Source of the DNA: Stictocephala bisonia
Lineage: Eukaryota; Arthropoda; Insecta; Hemiptera; Membracidae
DNA: 64,000 nt
Reading direction: 5' to 3'
Assembly: GCA_035578905.1 (NCBI GenBank)
Contig: JAQJVL010000158.1
Location: 800,501 to 864,500, forward strand
Positions 60,546 to 64,000 of the stretch are shown here, one piece after another. The position numbers and the translations under genes are program-made. Numbering within the stretch: the stretch's first letter is position 1; every line of letters begins with the position of its first letter. Below the pieces are notes generated by a model. The model saw only the letters and a program-made list of their open reading frames with translations, was not told the origin of the DNA and ran no database searches.

Positions 60546-63129
60546 CTACAAAAACAAAAATGGAGGGGAATCAATACAAACTACAAATTTGTTACATGCG
60601 CGTAAACACTATTATGTAAATTCAAGGCGCTAAATGAAAAACAAATGAAATGAAAACTGTGTTTATTGTCAAATTGAATAACTGATTGAATAATATGATT
60701 ATGAATTAAATGAAGTGAAAGGAAATGTAAGAAGCCACCCCTACCATGCTGGAAAGTAGTGAGGGAAGAAATAAGAAAAAAAGCCCTCTGTGTCTCAACA
60801 TTAGGATATATGGTATTGTTATACCATAATATGCGTTTATTTACCTAAAGGTAACTTTCATCTCCTGGCAAAATAAATAAATAGTTTGAAGGATTACATT
60901 TTAAATCCAAGTTCTTAATGAAATGAATATTAATTTTCAGTATAAAATAATTTAACTAAGGGGAGGCGGTAGTCCTATCTTATCAATGATAACAAAGGTA
61001 CCATTTTCTCAGGTATTTTTATGTATGTTGAAGAATTAGATTGTTGGGATTTATTTGTTTAAAGCAAGTTGAAGTATCAAAAATTAATATTTGTATATTT
61101 TTGTGTCTTTACATATTAGGAAGTGTCTGAAAAGAAAAAATGTAGTAAATGTAAAAAGGCCTATATGAGAGTGTTTGAAATGTTCAAGTTGATAGATCTA
61201 ATAGTTCTTGAGATAAGTGTACGTTTGTGTGTTAATCTATTCCAAACTAAACTTTCGGAAAATCACAAAAAACTATGTTGATGTAGTCTACTATTTAGCT
61301 ACGTTAAGTAACAGTTTTACCTATACAGTACATGCTTTTTAATGTATTTTTATAGTTCAAGTTGGTCTTAGTATACTTATAATAGGCTATAATTATTTTT
61401 CTAATTTGGAATATTTAGGCCTTATTAAATTAGAAATGTTGGATGTCAAGAGTAACATATCACAGGTTAATAGTCAATACTGAGTGGACGATCATTACAA
61501 AAAATTAGATTTTATACCTAAACCTTTTTTAGGTTTAGAAGAGTTCTCTAAGAAAAATAATATAAAATGATATAATAATAGGCTATAATTATTTTACTTA
61601 TTTGGAATATTTAGGCCTTGTTAAATTAGAAATGTTGGATGTCAAGAGTAACATATCACAGGTTAATAGTCAATACTGAGTGGACGATCATTACAAAAAA
61701 TTAGATTTTATACCTAAACCTTTTTTAGGTTTAGAAGAGTTTTCTAAGAAAAATAATATAAAATGATATAATAATAGGCTATAATTATTTTACTTATTTG
61801 GAATATTTAGGCCTTATTAAATTAGAAATGTTGGATGTCAAGAGTAACATATCACAGGTTAATAGTCAATACTGAGTGGACGATCATTACAAAAAATTAG
61901 ATTTTATACCTAAACCTTTTTTAGGTTTAGAAGAGTTTTCTAAGAAAAATAATATACAATGATATAATGTAGAATTTATACCTAGCTCAAAAACAAAACC
62001 TAGATCTTATACAGTAAACCCAAAACAAAATATCAATAAAACATTGCACTTTGCAAAGCACCAAAACAATAAACAAAAGAATAAACAAAAGCAATCTGTC
62101 AAAACATATGCAATTGAAGTTAGAACAGGTCTGTCAATACAGTACAAGAAAACTTAATAACAGCCTTATAAAACAAAAAGTTATATGTGTAAGAGTACAT
62201 GTGTTAGTAAAGCTGTTACCGATAGTCTCATAAAACATTATGTAAGCATATTTTATAAGATTTGTTCTATTTCTTTAAAATTTTAATATATAGAAGTGTT
62301 ACATATCACTGTATTCAGAAAATGCAGCCAAAACAATAGAAAATTAAAAAATAAATATTACAAATAAATTACATGAAAGAAAATGGTTTTACTTTAGCAA
62401 TTAAGAGAATTTGAAATGAGATTTTTTAAGCCTAACGCATTTATGCTTTAAAGCAAGTATATAGAAAGTTCTTAACGTCTGAACTTTTAAAAGTATCGTC
62501 CATGAGATCAAAATACCTGGACATGGTATATGAACACATATGTATATAAACACATGACATATGTATATAAACACTATGGCTTACCTGTACTCAATCTAAG
62601 AGCAAGTTTCAATGAAAAGAATGAAAAATGTATGTGTTTAACCTGCACTTGTGTATGGATGTCATTTTTCAAATTTAATGAAGTGTAACAACATTCAAAT
62701 TTAAGGTTGTGGTCAAATGCAAAGTTCCCAAAATCTTAGGATGCTTCAAATGGGTTTTATATAGACTTCAAAGTTAAACAAAACAACAAATATTTTATCA
62801 TTTTCAAAAGCTCTTATTACTGGAAATATTTATAATTTAAACTTAAGAGCTCTTCAATATCCCAATAATTCAATATTTATAAGAAATTATTTACAAATTA
62901 CAACAAATATTTATTCATATTTAAAAGTTATTTATCAACCTGTATTGGATTAATACACAAGGTTTAGCACAATGAAACAAACAATGAAAAATATTAAAAA
63001 ATTATATTTTACTGTATTTATTTAGTTTTTAACAAAGAAAGTAAGTATAAAGTATACAATTAAACAACTAGTAATAAAACTGAGGTAATATATAATGAAT
63101 AACAGCAAACATTGTTCACTCAACATCAT
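60546..63129. other. AT-rich spacer, exon 3 to 2
   Basis: It contains the 196-bp triplication (61385-61968). Otherwise AT-rich with no exon; the plus-strand frame at 62051 is unsupported. Confidence 0.5.
61385..61968. repeat. 196-bp tandem triplication
   Basis: ggctataattattt occurs at 61385, 61581 and 61777, exactly 196 bases apart, and the whole unit is nearly identical in all three. Each unit carries the hairpin acctaaaccttttttaggtt. Copies 2 and 3 are most alike, so stepwise duplication is likely. Confidence 0.96.
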
Positions 63130-63341
63130 TTAAAATTGGAAACTTCCAGAGTTCTGAAGACACATCCATTCTTGTGTATGGCGCACAGCTAAGTGTTTCT
63201 TAAGGCAAACCTTCTGATGTGCCTTGTACGGACAAACATGGCACTGAAACTGTGGTGCTTTACCACATTCGTACCGTTGGTGGCGTACTAGGGACCGTAG
63301 ACTGCCATACTTGCGGCCACACGACATACACAGCTGAGCGC
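63130..63341 (-). CDS. lola: lola alternative 3' exon 2
   Basis: Lola terminal exon. The acceptor ggttgtttctgttaag is followed by GC, then GCT at 63339 (AQL). Finger 1 is CMSCGRKYGSLRSLVRH with QRYEC; G-S-L replaces the common K-Q-K segment. The linker is GKAPQF. Finger 2 is CHVCPYKAHQKVCLKKH with LAVRH. The tail TQEWMCLQNSGSFQF ends at 63130, longer than most. AATAAA is about 108 bases downstream (63017-63022). All ligands are present, with an extra cysteine in the second helix. Confidence 0.94.
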
Positions 63342-63706
63342 CTTAACAGAAACAACCAGGTATATTATTATAATAAACAATAAATCGATTCTCAGTGAAT
63401 TTTCTGTTTTAGTGGTTGTTAATTATACCGTAGTTGTTCATATTACCTATTTATCTAATCATTAGTGTTATAATAAAATTAAATTACTACAGCTGAAATA
63501 ACATAAGTTTTATTACATTATTTCATTACTGACAAGGTACAAAAGTAGTTTGGTATAATTTTATGAAACTAATTTAAATATACAAACAGACTTAATTTAC
63601 TTCAAATAGAAAATTGTTGTGTTTGGATAAAACGTAACATCAATACCTATATAACTGAGAAAAGTATTTGAAAACAAAATTTACAACCATTACAGATTTA
63701 ACGTGA
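63342..63706. other. AT-rich spacer, exon 2 to 1
   Basis: Short spacer of 365 bases; nothing recognised. Confidence 0.5.
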
Positions 63707-63900
63707 TTAACTTGTTAACGCAATTGTAGTATGTCTACAAGCAAGATGGGATTGTAAAGTCACTTTCTGTTTAGCCTTGTAGGGACAATAAGGGCACTGG
63801 AACTGCGGAAGTTTGCCACACTCATAGCGAAGATGGCGAACCAGTGAGCGTCGACATTTATACAAGCGACCGCAACTGCGACAAGCACAAGGGCCATCAC
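63707..63900 (-). CDS. lola: lola alternative 3' exon 1 of the window (most 5')
   Basis: Lola terminal exon, the first of the array in transcription order within the window. The acceptor atcttgttcag is followed by GT, then GAT at 63898 (DGPCA). Finger 1 is CRSCGRLYKCRRSLVRH with LRYEC. The linker is GKLPQF. Finger 2 is CPYCPYKAKQKVTLQSH with LACRH, and the tail TTIALTS ends at TAA 63707. The RSLVRH helix is shared with the next exon (63130), so these two look like sisters. More exons and the constant BTB exon should lie to the right. Confidence 0.94.
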
Positions 63901-64000
63901 CTGAACAAGATATATTACAAATTGTGAATCTAATGTTTTTATTACTAATATACTATTTAGACAACACTTAACAAGTTGAAAATACGGGAAGCAGGATACA
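63901..64000. other. Right edge, upstream of the first visible exon
   Basis: 100 bases of AT-rich intron. No exon is seen. Confidence 0.5.

Overview
The window is AT-rich animal DNA and is almost certainly from an insect. It is dominated by one gene. On the minus strand I count 22 separate terminal exons, the last cut by the left edge. Each encodes a short lead, then a zinc knuckle pair: a C2HC finger (C-x2-C-x12-H-x4-C, usually ending RYEC), a linker close to GKEPQF, and a C2H2 finger (C-x2-C-x12-H-x4-H, usually CPYKAKxK). This is the signature of the alternative 3' exons of longitudinals lacking (lola), a BTB zinc-finger transcription factor. No shared BTB exon is visible, so the constant 5' part should lie to the right, beyond base 64000.

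Layout, in transcription order (right to left): exons end at 63707, 63130, 60352, 58550, 56312, 55006, 53125, 51666, 49258, 47422, 43405, 36166, 30457, 29256, 28267, 26482, 26009, 15542, 13237, 10249, 4294 and <1. Spacing is about 1.5-3 kb on the right and wider on the left. Every one has a 3' splice acceptor followed by exactly two bases before the first full codon, so all 22 are interchangeable after a single constant donor. Each intact exon then runs to its own stop, and many have an AATAAA close behind the stop. The likely logic is one BTB dimerisation module joined to any one of at least 22 DNA-binding modules.

Between the exons is intronic or intergenic AT-rich sequence loaded with mobile and repeated DNA. 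Three families of degenerate non-LTR retrotransposon are present (8.6 and 11.2-11.9 kb; 16.2-17.1 kb; 32.2-33.5 kb). There are also several tRNA-derived SINEs, a non-autonomous hAT element with a clean 8-bp target duplication (39.9-40.2 kb), a pogo/Tigger-like element (22 kb) and several long foldback inverted repeats. Tandem arrays include 47 bp x 8, 196 bp x 3 and a 2-kb 41-43 bp minisatellite. A 36-bp minisatellite family recurs at four places.

No bacterial features, CRISPR arrays, rRNA or convincing functional tRNA genes were seen. The species cannot be fixed from the sequence alone. Large introns, the TE mix and the exon number suit a hemimetabolous insect such as a hemipteran, at low confidence.
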